A stretch of DNA of 64,000 nt from Chitinophaga pinensis (GCA_945872815.1 CAMCAY010000006.1:1-64000), one strand, 5' to 3'; positions 45,157 to 54,760 are shown, numbered from the stretch's first letter. Notes: generated by a model not told the origin, from the letters alone. Numbers and translations are program-made.

Positions 45157-47487
45157 ATGCCTAATTATATAGATGAATTGAATGAACAGCAGCGTCAAGC
45201 AGTGTTACATATAGACGGACCTTTGATGATTATTGCTGGAGCCGGCAGCGGAAAAACAAAAGTAATTACCACCAGAATTGCCCATTTGATGGCTACAGGT
45301 GTAGATCCATTCAACATACTTGCACTTACTTTCACCAACAAGGCAGCAGCGGAAATGAAAGAACGGATTGATAAAATATTGGGAGGATCTGAAGCAAGGA
45401 ATTTATATATTGGCACTTTTCACAGTGTATTTGCAAGAATACTGAGAGCAGAAGCTCCAAAACTTGGTTATCCCTCCAACTTTACCATTTATGATGCAGA
45501 CGATGCAAAGTCTGTATTAAAGTCTGTTATAAAAGAACTCAACCTCGATGACAAACATTATAAGCCCAATACTGTTTTGAGTCGTATTTCTATGGCTAAA
45601 AATGCATTGGTAGGTCCTGATGAATATGCCAATGACTGGCTTTTGCAGCAAGAGGATTCCAAATCTAACAGACCACAAATTGGTGCTATTTATAAAGCCT
45701 ACAGCAATCGTTGTTTTAAGAACGGAGCTATGGACTTTGATGATCTTTTGTATAAAATGTACTTACTGCTGAGCAATTTTCCCGAAGCATTAAGCAAGTA
45801 TCAGCATAAATTCAGGTACATCATGATTGATGAGTATCAAGACACCAACACCTCGCAATATGAAATCGTAAAGCTCCTTGGTGCCATGAATGAAAATGTT
45901 TGTGTTGTGGGTGATGATGCACAAAGTATTTATAGTTTCAGGGGAGCTACCATAGAAAATATTTTACAATTTCAGAAAGATTACGATGAGATAAAAATTG
46001 TAAAGCTGGAACAAAACTACAGAAGCACTAAAACAATTCTTCATGTTGCCAATGAAGTTATCAGTAAAAACAAAGGACAAATTGAAAAAAAATTATTTAC
46101 AGATAATTCAGAAGGAGAAAAAATAAAACTGATCCGAACCATGACCGATAATGATGAAGGGAAAATGGTGGCGGATGCTATACAAGAACTTAAACTTCGG
46201 AATCATTATTTCAATAAAGATTTCGCAATACTTTACAGAACAAATGCTCAAAGCAGAAGCTTTGAAGAATCCCTTCGAAGAATGGGAATCGTATATCGTA
46301 TCTATGGAGGCATGAGTTTTTACCAAAGAAAAGAAGTGAAGGACTTTATTGCTTATCTCCGACTGGTTGTAAATCCAAAAGATGAAGAAGCATTAAAGCG
46401 CGTAATCAATTATCCTGTGAGAGGTATTGGGAAAACCTCTATGGACAAGCTTGTGTTACTTGCCAATAACTCCAATCAAAGCGTTTGGGATATATTAACC
46501 AATGCCGCACTTCATGGTTTTAAAGGAGGCACACTTGAAGCAATGGACAACTTTGTAACCATGATAAAAATGTTTCAAAGTGAAATGCCTAAGAAAAATG
46601 CTTACGATCTTTCAATTATAATCGGTAAAAGCACAAGTATTGTCAAAGAACTATTCAATGATAAGTCCACAGAGGGCTTGGCCAGATATGAAAACGTTCA
46701 GGAATTACTCAATTCAATTAAGGAGTTTATCGAAACTCCCATGAATATGGAAGATGGAGAAGTTGGAGATAAAGGATTGGGAACTTACTTGCAACAAATC
46801 GCATTGTTAACCGACACAGATGATGATAAAGAAAACAACGATGCTGTTAAACTGATGACGATTCATGCCGCTAAAGGACTTGAGTTTCCAGTAGTTTTTC
46901 TGGGTGGATTAGAAGAAACATTGTTTCCAAGTGCGATGAGCATCAATACAAGAGAAGAGCTGGAAGAAGAAAGAAGGTTATTTTATGTAGCCATCACCAG
47001 AGCCAAACAAAAACTTTATCTGAGTTATGCGAATGCTCGTTATAGATTCGGGCAGTTACAGCAAAATGAACCCAGCAGATTTATAGACGAAATCAATGAA
47101 GACAATATCGACAAATCCTATGCAGGCGGTGGCGTAAGAAATAGCAATGCCCAAGGATTTGGACAAAAAAGTGCTTATGACAGAATGAGGAGAGGTTTTG
47201 GGGGTAATGTACAAGAAAGCTCATCAAAACCCAGTACAAACAAAACCATCAATATACCAGCAGCAAGACCTCAAACAAAAGAACATACTCCCTCAGAGAA
47301 TTTTATCCCAAGTGAAACGGCCAATTTGAAAGAAGGATTAAAAGTTGAGCACCAAAAATTTGGTTACGGTACCATTTCAAAAATGGAAGGAGCAGCACAC
47401 AATCCCATTGCTACCATTCAGTTTGAACAAAATGGAGAAAAAAAGATTATGCTCAACTACGCCAAACTAAGAATTGTAACAGATTAG
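45157..47487 (+). CDS. uvrD: UvrD/PcrA-type ATP-dependent DNA helicase
   Basis: Using the ATG at 45157 (MPNYIDELNEQQRQAVLH) the helicase has 776 residues; an ATG 30 bases upstream would add a non-family N-terminus and put the start before the promoter box. Superfamily 1 motifs are in order: AGAGSGKT (Walker A), TFTNKAAAEMK, IDEYQDTN (Walker B), VGDDAQSIYSFRGA, LEQNYRST, TIHAAKGLEFPVVFLGG and FYVAITRAK. The C-terminal 100 residues are low complexity, ending in a Tudor-like KVEHQKFGYGTI. It unwinds DNA in nucleotide-excision and mismatch repair or dismantles RecA filaments. Confidence 0.95.
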   Translation: MPNYIDELNEQQRQAVLHIDGPLMIIAGAGSGKTKVITTRIAHLMATGVDPFNILALTFTNKAAAEMKERIDKILGGSEARNLYIGTFHSVFARILRAEAPKLGYPSNFTIYDADDAKSVLKSVIKELNLDDKHYKPNTVLSRISMAKNALVGPDEYANDWLLQQEDSKSNRPQIGAIYKAYSNRCFKNGAMDFDDLLYKMYLLLSNFPEALSKYQHKFRYIMIDEYQDTNTSQYEIVKLLGAMNENVCVVGDDAQSIYSFRGATIENILQFQKDYDEIKIVKLEQNYRSTKTILHVANEVISKNKGQIEKKLFTDNSEGEKIKLIRTMTDNDEGKMVADAIQELKLRNHYFNKDFAILYRTNAQSRSFEESLRRMGIVYRIYGGMSFYQRKEVKDFIAYLRLVVNPKDEEALKRVINYPVRGIGKTSMDKLVLLANNSNQSVWDILTNAALHGFKGGTLEAMDNFVTMIKMFQSEMPKKNAYDLSIIIGKSTSIVKELFNDKSTEGLARYENVQELLNSIKEFIETPMNMEDGEVGDKGLGTYLQQIALLTDTDDDKENNDAVKLMTIHAAKGLEFPVVFLGGLEETLFPSAMSINTREELEEERRLFYVAITRAKQKLYLSYANARYRFGQLQQNEPSRFIDEINEDNIDKSYAGGGVRNSNAQGFGQKSAYDRMRRGFGGNVQESSSKPSTNKTINIPAARPQTKEHTPSENFIPSETANLKEGLKVEHQKFGYGTISKMEGAAHNPIATIQFEQNGEKKIMLNYAKLRIVTD

Positions 47488-47583
47488 GGTTTTACAGAAA
47501 CAATAGCATTTGCGAAATAAGAAAATCTTATTGTAAAAACAGTTAAAGCAATGGTTATTTGCAGTGTAATGAGGTTTATGATT

Positions 47584-47591
47584 TAATTTTG
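47584..47591 (+). promoter_or_regulatory. Putative promoter for the NifU-type gene
   Basis: TAATTTTG matches the -7 box. TTTG at 47558-47561, about 22 bases upstream, is a plausible -33 element. The start codon is 23 bases downstream. Confidence 0.5.
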
Positions 47592-47614
47592 CATACAAGA
47601 TTAAAAAATAAGTT

Positions 47615-48214
47615 ATGATAAAAACAGGCAATCCAGTTATCAGTATTTATACAGAAATGACTCCCAATCCCGAGACAATGAAATTTGTAGCGAACAAATT
47701 ATTATATCCCGGTAAATCAATAGACTTCCCAGACGAAACCAGCGCCAAACCTTCCCCCTTGGCACAAGAACTTTTTGCCTTCCCCTTTATAAAGGCAGTT
47801 TTCATTGCAAGTAATTTTGTAACCTTAACCAAAACTTCAGAAACAGATGACTGGCAGGACATGATTCCAACAGTAAAACAGTTTTTAAAAGAATATCTTG
47901 AAGAAGGGAAAGCGGTAGTGAATGATGATGAAGTGATTAAAATAAAATCAGAAAGCAGCAACACAATTAATGCAGATGATGATGATGTAGTAAAGCGTAT
48001 CAAGGAATTGTTGGAAAACTATGTAAAGCCCGCTGTTGAAATGGATGGTGGTGCTATACAGTTTAAAAGTTTTGAAGATGGTAAAGTTAACTTGATGTTG
48101 CAGGGAAGCTGCAGTGGCTGTCCTTCTTCCATGATTACTCTTAAAGCTGGTATCGAAGGCATGATGAAAAGAATGATTCCTGAAGTAAAGGAAGTGGTTG
48201 CTGAAGCTGAATAA
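47615..48214 (+). CDS. NifU-family iron-sulfur carrier (Nfu type)
   Basis: The 199-residue protein has two parts. An N-terminal Nfu domain has TPNPETMKFVANK near residues 15-27. The C-terminal NifU-like domain has GSCSGCPSSMITLKAG, whose CxxC binds a transient [4Fe-4S] cluster. Nfu proteins deliver clusters to target enzymes in the cytoplasm. Length and two-domain order are typical. An intrinsic terminator follows 31 bases after the stop codon, so it is probably transcribed alone. Confidence 0.93.
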   Translation: MIKTGNPVISIYTEMTPNPETMKFVANKLLYPGKSIDFPDETSAKPSPLAQELFAFPFIKAVFIASNFVTLTKTSETDDWQDMIPTVKQFLKEYLEEGKAVVNDDEVIKIKSESSNTINADDDDVVKRIKELLENYVKPAVEMDGGAIQFKSFEDGKVNLMLQGSCSGCPSSMITLKAGIEGMMKRMIPEVKEVVAEAE

Positions 48215-48245
48215 TATTGTATATAAATGTATTCTGGTAATCTGG

Positions 48246-48269
48246 GCACTTCTCTTGAAGTGCTTTTTT
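48246..48269 (+). terminator. Intrinsic terminator between the nfu gene and pnuC
   Basis: GCACTTC (48246-48252), a TCTT loop and GAAGTGC (48257-48263) form a perfect 7-bp stem followed directly by TTTTTT. It falls inside the longest frame of the next gene, which shows that the true pnuC start lies downstream of it. Confidence 0.85.
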
Positions 48270-48289
48270 ATTTAGAAAAATGTACAAAG

Positions 48290-48919
48290 ATGACAATGAT
48301 GGAACTATGGAAAGAATTTTATGAAAATGTGATTCAAACCAAATGGCAGGAATGGACGAGTACCATTATGCAAATTGCAAGTGTATGGTATGCAAAAAAA
48401 AACAACGTATTGGTTTATCCAACCGGCATTATTGGAGTACTGCTTGCCTCTTATATTTATTATTTCATTGCCGAACCTCCCCTTTATGCAGATTCCATAT
48501 TGAATGTTTATTATTTTGTCATGAGTCTTTATGGCTGGTACAACTGGATGCAGAAAAAAAATGCAGAAGATCTTTACCCTATAAGCTGGTGTAACAAATC
48601 TGAACTTACCAATGGCATCATACTTTTTTTGACTTCCTGGATAATCATTTATTATATGCTGGCAACGTTAACCGACAGCAACACCCTTTTACTTGACTCT
48701 TTGGTTTCATCTTCTGCCGTAACATCCATGTGGTGGATGACAAAAAGAAAAATGGAAAACTGGATTGCCTGGATCTTTTCTAACATAATTGCCATTCCGC
48801 TCAATTTCTACAAAGGATTCATGTTGTTTACATTGATGTATGTATTGTTTCTTTTACTGGCAGTTTCCGGGTTATTGGAATGGAAAACAAAATTGGCAAC
48901 ACAAAGTAAAAACGCATGA
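48290..48919 (+). CDS. pnuC: Nicotinamide riboside transporter PnuC
   Basis: The longest frame starts at 48227, but the terminator at 48246-48269 lies inside it, so I chose the ATG at 48290 (MTMMELWKEF), giving 209 residues; ATGs at 48296 and 48299 are alternatives. The protein has about seven membrane helices with the PnuC-type segments VWYAKKNNVLVYPTGIIG and YGWYNWMQKKN, then a late NFYKGFMLFTLMYVLFLLLA. PnuC imports nicotinamide riboside by facilitated diffusion, pulled by a cytoplasmic kinase. That kinase gene follows with a 4-base ATGA overlap. Confidence 0.92.
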   Translation: MTMMELWKEFYENVIQTKWQEWTSTIMQIASVWYAKKNNVLVYPTGIIGVLLASYIYYFIAEPPLYADSILNVYYFVMSLYGWYNWMQKKNAEDLYPISWCNKSELTNGIILFLTSWIIIYYMLATLTDSNTLLLDSLVSSSAVTSMWWMTKRKMENWIAWIFSNIIAIPLNFYKGFMLFTLMYVLFLLLAVSGLLEWKTKLATQSKNA

Positions 48920-49476
48920 CCCCTACTATAAAAAAAATAGTGCTGATTGGACCTGAATCAACAGGAAAGTCTAGCCTTTGCGAAAAGCTAGCCAACCATT
49001 TCAATACAGAATGGGTCAAAGAACATGCGAGGTCCTATTTAAATACTAACGGAAAAGTATACACGCTATCAGATTTAGATAAAATAGCTTTAGAACAAAT
49101 TCAACGTGAAGAAGAAGTAATCGGTTTAATGAAACAAAACAAATCAATCGGTTCGAACAATATGCCTGTTGTATTTATTGATACAGATTTATACGTTTTG
49201 AAAGTTTGGAGTGAAATTGTTTTCAATGAATGCAGCAATAAAATATTACATGAAATAGCCTTGAGGAATTATGACCTTTATTTGCTCTGCGAGCCGGATA
49301 TACCATGGGTTAAAGACGAATTGAGAGAACATCCGAACGAAACAATGAGAATCAAAATATTTCATCATTTTAAAGATGCAATGATAAACCAGCATACCCC
49401 ATGGGAAAATATCAACGGCAATTTTGAAGAAAGACTAACAAAGGCAATCAATGCAGTTAATCAACTATTTTTTTAA
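48916..49476 (+). CDS. NadR-type nicotinamide riboside kinase
   Basis: The 186-residue protein begins with a Walker A loop (GPESTGKSSLCEKLA, residues 12-26). The segments WVKEHARSYL, FIDTDLYVLKVWSEIVF and YDLYLLCEPDIPWVKDELRE match the C-terminal ribosylnicotinamide-kinase domain of NadR. It would phosphorylate nicotinamide riboside to NMN. The adenylyltransferase and helix-turn-helix domains of full-length NadR are absent. The start overlaps the pnuC stop, so uptake and trapping of the NAD precursor are coupled. It converges with mtgA, overlapping by 12 bases. Confidence 0.9.
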   Translation: MTPTIKKIVLIGPESTGKSSLCEKLANHFNTEWVKEHARSYLNTNGKVYTLSDLDKIALEQIQREEEVIGLMKQNKSIGSNNMPVVFIDTDLYVLKVWSEIVFNECSNKILHEIALRNYDLYLLCEPDIPWVKDELREHPNETMRIKIFHHFKDAMINQHTPWENINGNFEERLTKAINAVNQLFF

Positions 49477-50139
49477 CAATGCTTCTATATCAGAATCGCC
49501 TTCCAGATTGTTCATTTGATTCACGATTTTGGACGCCCTGAAATTAACATAACTGCAAGCAGGTTTTACAGGGAATTTTTTGGGATTGGGAAGACAGGCT
49601 GCAATCATAGCTGCTTCTCTTCTGCTGAGATTTTTCGCATCTTTATTAAAATAAGCCTTGGAAGCTGCCTGAATCCCAAATATTCCTTTTCCCATTTCAG
49701 CCACATTAAGATAGGTTTCTAAAATTCTTTCTTTACCCCATACTAATTCAATCATAAATGTAAAGTAGACTTCCAATCCTTTTCTTAAAAAACCGCCGTG
49801 TTGCCATAGAAAAACGTTTTTAGCAGTTTGTTGACTGATTGTACTGGCTCCGCGGGTTTTATGAGGATGCTTCTCGTTGTATTTGATGGCTTTTTTAATA
49901 GACTTGATATCAAAACCATCATGATCGGGAAACAACTGATCTTCCGATGCCATAACGGCAAGTTTACAATTCCTTCCCATTTCATCATAGTTGATGTAAT
50001 CTCGCTGTAATCCATAACCCGATACAAGATTAACTATTTGCGTAATGGTAAAAGGAGGATCAATCCATCGACAGACAATGATATATGCCAACTGAAAAAC
50101 AAATAAATAAATGAATATTTTTTTTATAAGTCTAAACAT
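49465..50139 (-). CDS. mtgA: Monofunctional peptidoglycan glycosyltransferase
   Basis: The 224-residue protein has an N-terminal membrane helix and a GT51 domain: the catalytic-glutamate segment MASEDQLFPDHDGFD, TISQQTAKNVFLW and KERILETYLNVAEMGKGIFGIQ. The domain polymerises lipid II into glycan strands on the periplasmic side. No transpeptidase domain is attached, so it is the MtgA type. It is the last gene of the GH3-LysE-mtgA run, 33 bases after lysE-like. Confidence 0.93.
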   Translation of the reverse strand: MFRLIKKIFIYLFVFQLAYIIVCRWIDPPFTITQIVNLVSGYGLQRDYINYDEMGRNCKLAVMASEDQLFPDHDGFDIKSIKKAIKYNEKHPHKTRGASTISQQTAKNVFLWQHGGFLRKGLEVYFTFMIELVWGKERILETYLNVAEMGKGIFGIQAASKAYFNKDAKNLSRREAAMIAACLPNPKKFPVKPACSYVNFRASKIVNQMNNLEGDSDIEALLKK

Positions 50140-50172
50140 AATAATGTTCTTCTCTTAATTTTTTCTGTTTAT

Positions 50173-50796
50173 TTAATGTCTGGTTAATACATTAACCAAC
50201 AACGCTAAACCAAAAATGATAAATAATATTCCAGAAATTTTGTTGATTAATCTGATGTTTTTATCGGTCAACTTAGATCTGAGTTTTCCTGCAAGATTAA
50301 TTTTAAAAACATCCGCACTCATGTTTAATAAAAGACAAACAGAAAATGTAGCGAGCCTCTCATCGTAGGTGTTGGAAAGAGACTTTGTAACAGCCGCAAA
50401 CCACAATGCAATGACAGCAGGATTCAGTGTATTAATTAAAAAACCTGTAATGAATAACTTTACATAAGTAGTACTGGCTATTTTTATTCCATTATCCACT
50501 TCGTCCTTGCTATGAAATTTTTTAAAAAACAAATAGAATAAACCTAAGCCAATCAAAAAAACACCTCCTGCTATTCCGATAGGTTTTTTAAAAGCGAAAA
50601 CTTCATTCAGTAACCCTCCGAAAAAGTTAGCCGTAATTACCCATAACAAATCACTGATCCATACGCCTGAGATAAAATAAAATGCACTGGCTAATCCATA
50701 GTTAACCCTTAATTTGAGAATGGTAAATATGACCGGCCCTAAAGAGAAAACCAACGCCAACCCAAGCACTAATCCGGATAAGATGGCCTCTGTCAT
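50173..50796 (-). CDS. LysE-family amino-acid exporter
   Basis: The 207-residue protein has about six hydrophobic helices and the LysE-type signature near the N-terminus (VLGLALVFSLGPVIFTILKL) plus NTLNPAVIALWFA in the middle. Family members export amino acids or cadmium. It lies 12 bases after the GH3-family gene and 33 bases before mtgA. The GH3 association may hint at an amino-acid conjugate, but this is only an inference from order. Confidence 0.9.
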   Translation of the reverse strand: MTEAILSGLVLGLALVFSLGPVIFTILKLRVNYGLASAFYFISGVWISDLLWVITANFFGGLLNEVFAFKKPIGIAGGVFLIGLGLFYLFFKKFHSKDEVDNGIKIASTTYVKLFITGFLINTLNPAVIALWFAAVTKSLSNTYDERLATFSVCLLLNMSADVFKINLAGKLRSKLTDKNIRLINKISGILFIIFGLALLVNVLTRH

Positions 50797-50808
50797 GTAC
50801 CTGTAATA

Positions 50809-52362
50809 TTAATGTTTAACAATGCTGTTTTTTTCTGTTGTTTGTTGAAGAAATTGATGCCACTCCTCCAAAATTTTTCCTTTCAACACTCTGGGGAATT
50901 TATGCTGTCCGCCTATCTTACCTTTCATTTTCATAAAATCCATAAATACCTGTTCGCCTAATACAACCACTTCCACTGACTTTAATGCATGTTTCCTTTC
51001 CACTTCATAATCATCGTTGAGGGATTTCAATGTATTATCAATAAAGTCTGCTAATTTTTCTTCTGCAATATTTTCATTCGTAGCTACATACCATCTATGT
51101 GCAAAAAAATTTCCGTCAGGAACACCTGTTACCGTAAACTCAGGAATAGAAACATTCATTTCTTCTGACAACAGCTCAATGGCTTTATTCATATTGTCAA
51201 CACTTAAATGCTCACCCACAAGACTTAAAAAATGTTTTGTTCTTCCGGTAATGATGATTTCATTTTTGCTTTTATCTGTAAATCGGATAGTATCTCCTAT
51301 AGCATATCTCCAAGTACCGGCATTGGTACTAATCAATACAGCATAATCCTTATTCTCTTCCACTTCATGTATCATATAGATCTCCGGATTGTCAACAAGA
51401 TTTCCCTCGCTGTCGAAATTATTATCATCAAATGGAACGAACTCGAAAAATATGTTGTTATTCAATGCCAATTGCATTCCTCTGGTATCCTGTCTACTTT
51501 GGTATGCCAAAAAACCTTCGCTGGCTAAATAAGTTTCGATATAGGTGATTGGCTTGGCTAATAATCTTTCAAACCCTTTTTTATAGGGCTCCATTGCAAC
51601 ACCACCATGAACATAAAATGCGAGATTGGGCCATATATCATGAATGGTTTTCACCTGATATCTTTCAATTATTTTTTCAATGCATAATTGCAACCACGCA
51701 GGAACTCCTACAATAAAACCGATGTCCCATGAAGGTGCATTATCAATGATCTCTTCAATTTTTTTTGACCAGTCTTTTTCGCGGGCAATTTTTTTACCCG
51801 GCTTATAAAGCCCCAATCCCTGAAACCAAAATGGAATATTTTTTTGTTGAATACCGCTTAAATCTCCGGCAAAATAGGTAGGCCCTTTCTGGAGTTGTGT
51901 ACTTCCGCCCAACATCAACCAGCCCTTACCAATAGCACTTTTAGGAACATTTTCATACTTGGCAAGACTCAATAGCTGCTTAATACTTGTAATGGTATTG
52001 CTTTTAATTAAATCCCGTGTAATCGGTATATATTTACTGGCAGCACCACTAGTACCACTGCTTAAAGCAAAGTATTTTATTACCCCCGGCCAACACACAT
52101 CAGGAGATCCATCCAATGTTTTATGCCACCATTCATTATAAATTTTATCATAATCAAACAATGGTACCAGTTGTTGAAATTTTTTACCGGGATGTTTACT
52201 CAACAATATATCGTCAAATTGATACCGTTGACCAAACTCAGTATAACGGGCTTTTCTGAGCAACTTTTTTAACACCCTTATTTGCTGCCTCCTTGCATCA
52301 CTGACAGGGAGACGCAATGCCTTGGCAATTGAAATGGGAAGTTTTATGTCAAATAAAGCCAT
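50809..52362 (-). CDS. GH3-superfamily acyl-adenylate/amido synthetase
   Basis: The 517-residue protein matches bacterial GH3 proteins: ATP-binding LSSGTSGAASKYIPIT, the conserved FYVHGGVAMEPYKKGFE, YLASEGFLAYQSR and the C-terminal-domain hinge YAIGDTIRFTDKSKNEIIITGR. In plants GH3 enzymes join amino acids to jasmonate or auxin through an adenylate. In Bacteroidetes the substrate is not known to me. It is first in an operon with a LysE exporter and mtgA. Confidence 0.9.
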   Translation of the reverse strand: MALFDIKLPISIAKALRLPVSDARRQQIRVLKKLLRKARYTEFGQRYQFDDILLSKHPGKKFQQLVPLFDYDKIYNEWWHKTLDGSPDVCWPGVIKYFALSSGTSGAASKYIPITRDLIKSNTITSIKQLLSLAKYENVPKSAIGKGWLMLGGSTQLQKGPTYFAGDLSGIQQKNIPFWFQGLGLYKPGKKIAREKDWSKKIEEIIDNAPSWDIGFIVGVPAWLQLCIEKIIERYQVKTIHDIWPNLAFYVHGGVAMEPYKKGFERLLAKPITYIETYLASEGFLAYQSRQDTRGMQLALNNNIFFEFVPFDDNNFDSEGNLVDNPEIYMIHEVEENKDYAVLISTNAGTWRYAIGDTIRFTDKSKNEIIITGRTKHFLSLVGEHLSVDNMNKAIELLSEEMNVSIPEFTVTGVPDGNFFAHRWYVATNENIAEEKLADFIDNTLKSLNDDYEVERKHALKSVEVVVLGEQVFMDFMKMKGKIGGQHKFPRVLKGKILEEWHQFLQQTTEKNSIVKH

Positions 52363-52518
52363 TTAATAATACGTTTGTAAGAACGCAAAGATAAATTATT
52401 GACGACCGAAAAGACAAATATTAAAATAAATGAAATATTATTAATCTTTTTAAATAGCTACTTTATTTTCAAAGGCATTGGAGATTATTGTAAAAAAGAC
52501 AAATTCTTGAAAAATGAT

Positions 52519-52526
52519 TAGCTTTG
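52519..52526 (+). promoter_or_regulatory. Putative -7 promoter box for the S46 peptidase gene
   Basis: TAGCTTTG fits TAnnTTTG and is followed by TGCC; the start codon is 54 bases downstream. A -33 element at the right distance is not obvious. The rest of the 217-base spacer shows nothing else. Confidence 0.4.
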
Positions 52527-52579
52527 TGCCTCCTTAACCCCAAAAATTTAATATTTTCTAATATCAAACTTCAAACAAA

Positions 52580-54742
52580 ATGAAAAAACTGATTCTTTCT
52601 TTATTTCTTCTGGCCAGTTTGTTCTCGGCAAGAGCCGATGAAGGCATGTGGCTTCCAATGCTTCTTGGTAAACAAGTTTACAATGACATGGTAAAAAGAG
52701 GTTTAAAACTTTCCAAGGAACAATTGTATTCCATCAACAAAGCTTCCATTAAAGATGCGATTGTAATTTTCGGCAGAGGTTGTACCGGAGAAATAGTAAG
52801 CAATCAGGGACTTATTTTCACCAACCATCATTGCGGTTACGAAGCAATTGCTGCTGCGAGCAGTGTAAAAAATAATTATTTACGCGATGGGTTTTATGCA
52901 TACAACAAAGACCAAGAAATCAAATCTGAATTAACTGTCCAGTTTTTGGAGCAAATAGTGGATGTAACGAAACAAGTTGAGGATAGTTTAAAAGGTTTGA
53001 AATGGGATGACAGAGTAAAAAAATTACAAAAGGTTTATAAAAGCATAACCGATAAAGTGGAAGATAAAGAAAACGGAATTGCAGGAAGAATCTATAGTAT
53101 GTTTAAAGACAACCAATACATCATGTTTGTTTACAAAACTTACAAAGACATTCGCTTAGTAGGTACACCTCCCGAAAGTATTGGAAAGTTCGGTGGAGAT
53201 ACCGATAACTGGGAGTGGCCAAGACATACGGGAGATTTCTCCATCTTCAGGGTATATGCATCCAAAGACGGAAAACCAACAGAATACAGCAATGAAAATG
53301 TTCCCTTAACACCAAAACATTTTCTTCCTGTAAGCATCAAAGGAATCAAAGATGGTGACTATGCTATGATCTATGGGTATCCTGGCGGAACAAACCGTTA
53401 TGAAACCAGTTATGGTATCAAATTGAAAAACGAAGTAGAAAACCCTGCTTTGGTAGCATTGAGAGATATGCGTTTGAAATACATGCACGAACAAATGATT
53501 AAAGATCCTGCAGTTAAATTGAAATTAGCTTCTGATTATGCAGGTATTGCCAATTATTGGAAATTCTTTGACGGAGAAACAAAGCAGCTTATCAAATACA
53601 ATGTTTACGATCAGAAAAAACAATATGAAACCGAATTTGCAACATGGGCAAAATCAAGAATTGGTTTTAAAGACATTTTCACTGAATATGAAAAGAATTA
53701 TGCCAACTGGACACCCTATAGCAAACATCGCCAATACTTGCGCGAAGGTATCCTAGGATCTCCCTTATCCGCTTTTGCTTCTTCATTGATTGCTTTAGAA
53801 ACAGCGCTAACGAAACCGGGAGCAACTGCTGAGGATATTAAAAAAGCAGCCGATGCAGCCAATAATGCTCACAAAAATTTCATGAACGCAGAAGATCTAC
53901 CTAGCGATAAAAATATTCTTGCTGCTGTAGCAAAAGCATTTTACAATGATATTGATAAAAGCCAGCATCCTGTAGGGGTTTACGAAAAGCTTTCTGCAGC
54001 TTACGGAGATTTGAATGATGAGAATACTTTCAAAAAATGGGCATTGGATGTATTTTCCAAAACCATGATTTTAAGTGATGACAAATGGAATGCATTCATC
54101 GCAAACCCTGATTCAGCATCACTGCAATCGGATGCCATGTTTAATTTCACTGCTGCGTTTGTAAAAAATTACAACAACAAGTACATGCCTTTGTATACTG
54201 CGTTTGTTAACAAAAACAATGAGCTGGGTAGATTGTATTTAAAAGGTATCATTGAAAGACGTCCGGATGGTGCGGCTAAAATGTATCCTGATGCTAACTT
54301 CAGTATGAGGGTTAGTTTTGGAAATGTAAAAAGCTATAAACCAAAAGATGCAGTAAACTACGATTTCGTTACTACTGCCTCTGGCATACTGGAAAAATAT
54401 GTACCCGGCGATTACGAATTTGATTTGCCCTCAAAAGAAGTTGAACTCATTAAAAACAAAGACTTTGGAGATTACATAGATAAAAACAAAAATGATTTAG
54501 TAGTTGCTTTCATCACAACAAATGATATTACCGGAGGAAACAGCGGAAGTCCGGTGATGGATGCAAACGGCAATCTGATTGGTTTGGCATTTGATGGTAA
54601 TTACGAAGCACTAAGTCATAAAATTGCTTTTGATGCTGAATTGAATAGAACGATTTGTGTAGATGTAAGATATGTTTTGTGGTGTATCGATAAATTGGGA
54701 GGAGCTACAAATCTTATTGATGAAATCAAACCAATTAAATAA
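52580..54742 (+). CDS. S46-family dipeptidyl-peptidase, DPP7-like
   Basis: The 720-residue exported enzyme has a signal peptide (ending near SARA) followed by DEGMWLPMLLG, the usual mature start of S46 peptidases. The trypsin-like triad is visible: His84 in FTNHHCGYEAI, an acidic residue around DNWEWPRHTGDFS, and Ser655 in GGNSGSPV. The specificity position in LIGLAFDGN is Gly673; in the DPP11 subgroup it is arginine and selects acidic P1 residues, so this is expected to be DPP7-like, preferring hydrophobic residues. It releases dipeptides in the periplasm. It ends in a strong terminator. Confidence 0.95.
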   Translation: MKKLILSLFLLASLFSARADEGMWLPMLLGKQVYNDMVKRGLKLSKEQLYSINKASIKDAIVIFGRGCTGEIVSNQGLIFTNHHCGYEAIAAASSVKNNYLRDGFYAYNKDQEIKSELTVQFLEQIVDVTKQVEDSLKGLKWDDRVKKLQKVYKSITDKVEDKENGIAGRIYSMFKDNQYIMFVYKTYKDIRLVGTPPESIGKFGGDTDNWEWPRHTGDFSIFRVYASKDGKPTEYSNENVPLTPKHFLPVSIKGIKDGDYAMIYGYPGGTNRYETSYGIKLKNEVENPALVALRDMRLKYMHEQMIKDPAVKLKLASDYAGIANYWKFFDGETKQLIKYNVYDQKKQYETEFATWAKSRIGFKDIFTEYEKNYANWTPYSKHRQYLREGILGSPLSAFASSLIALETALTKPGATAEDIKKAADAANNAHKNFMNAEDLPSDKNILAAVAKAFYNDIDKSQHPVGVYEKLSAAYGDLNDENTFKKWALDVFSKTMILSDDKWNAFIANPDSASLQSDAMFNFTAAFVKNYNNKYMPLYTAFVNKNNELGRLYLKGIIERRPDGAAKMYPDANFSMRVSFGNVKSYKPKDAVNYDFVTTASGILEKYVPGDYEFDLPSKEVELIKNKDFGDYIDKNKNDLVVAFITTNDITGGNSGSPVMDANGNLIGLAFDGNYEALSHKIAFDAELNRTICVDVRYVLWCIDKLGGATNLIDEIKPIK

Positions 54743-54760
54743 AATTCTTTTCATTAATGA

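Noticed and set aside
48215-48289. Riboswitch or translated leader upstream of pnuC
   Set aside because: The only structure is a simple hairpin plus T run, explained as the terminator of the preceding gene; no NAD-type aptamer sequence was seen.
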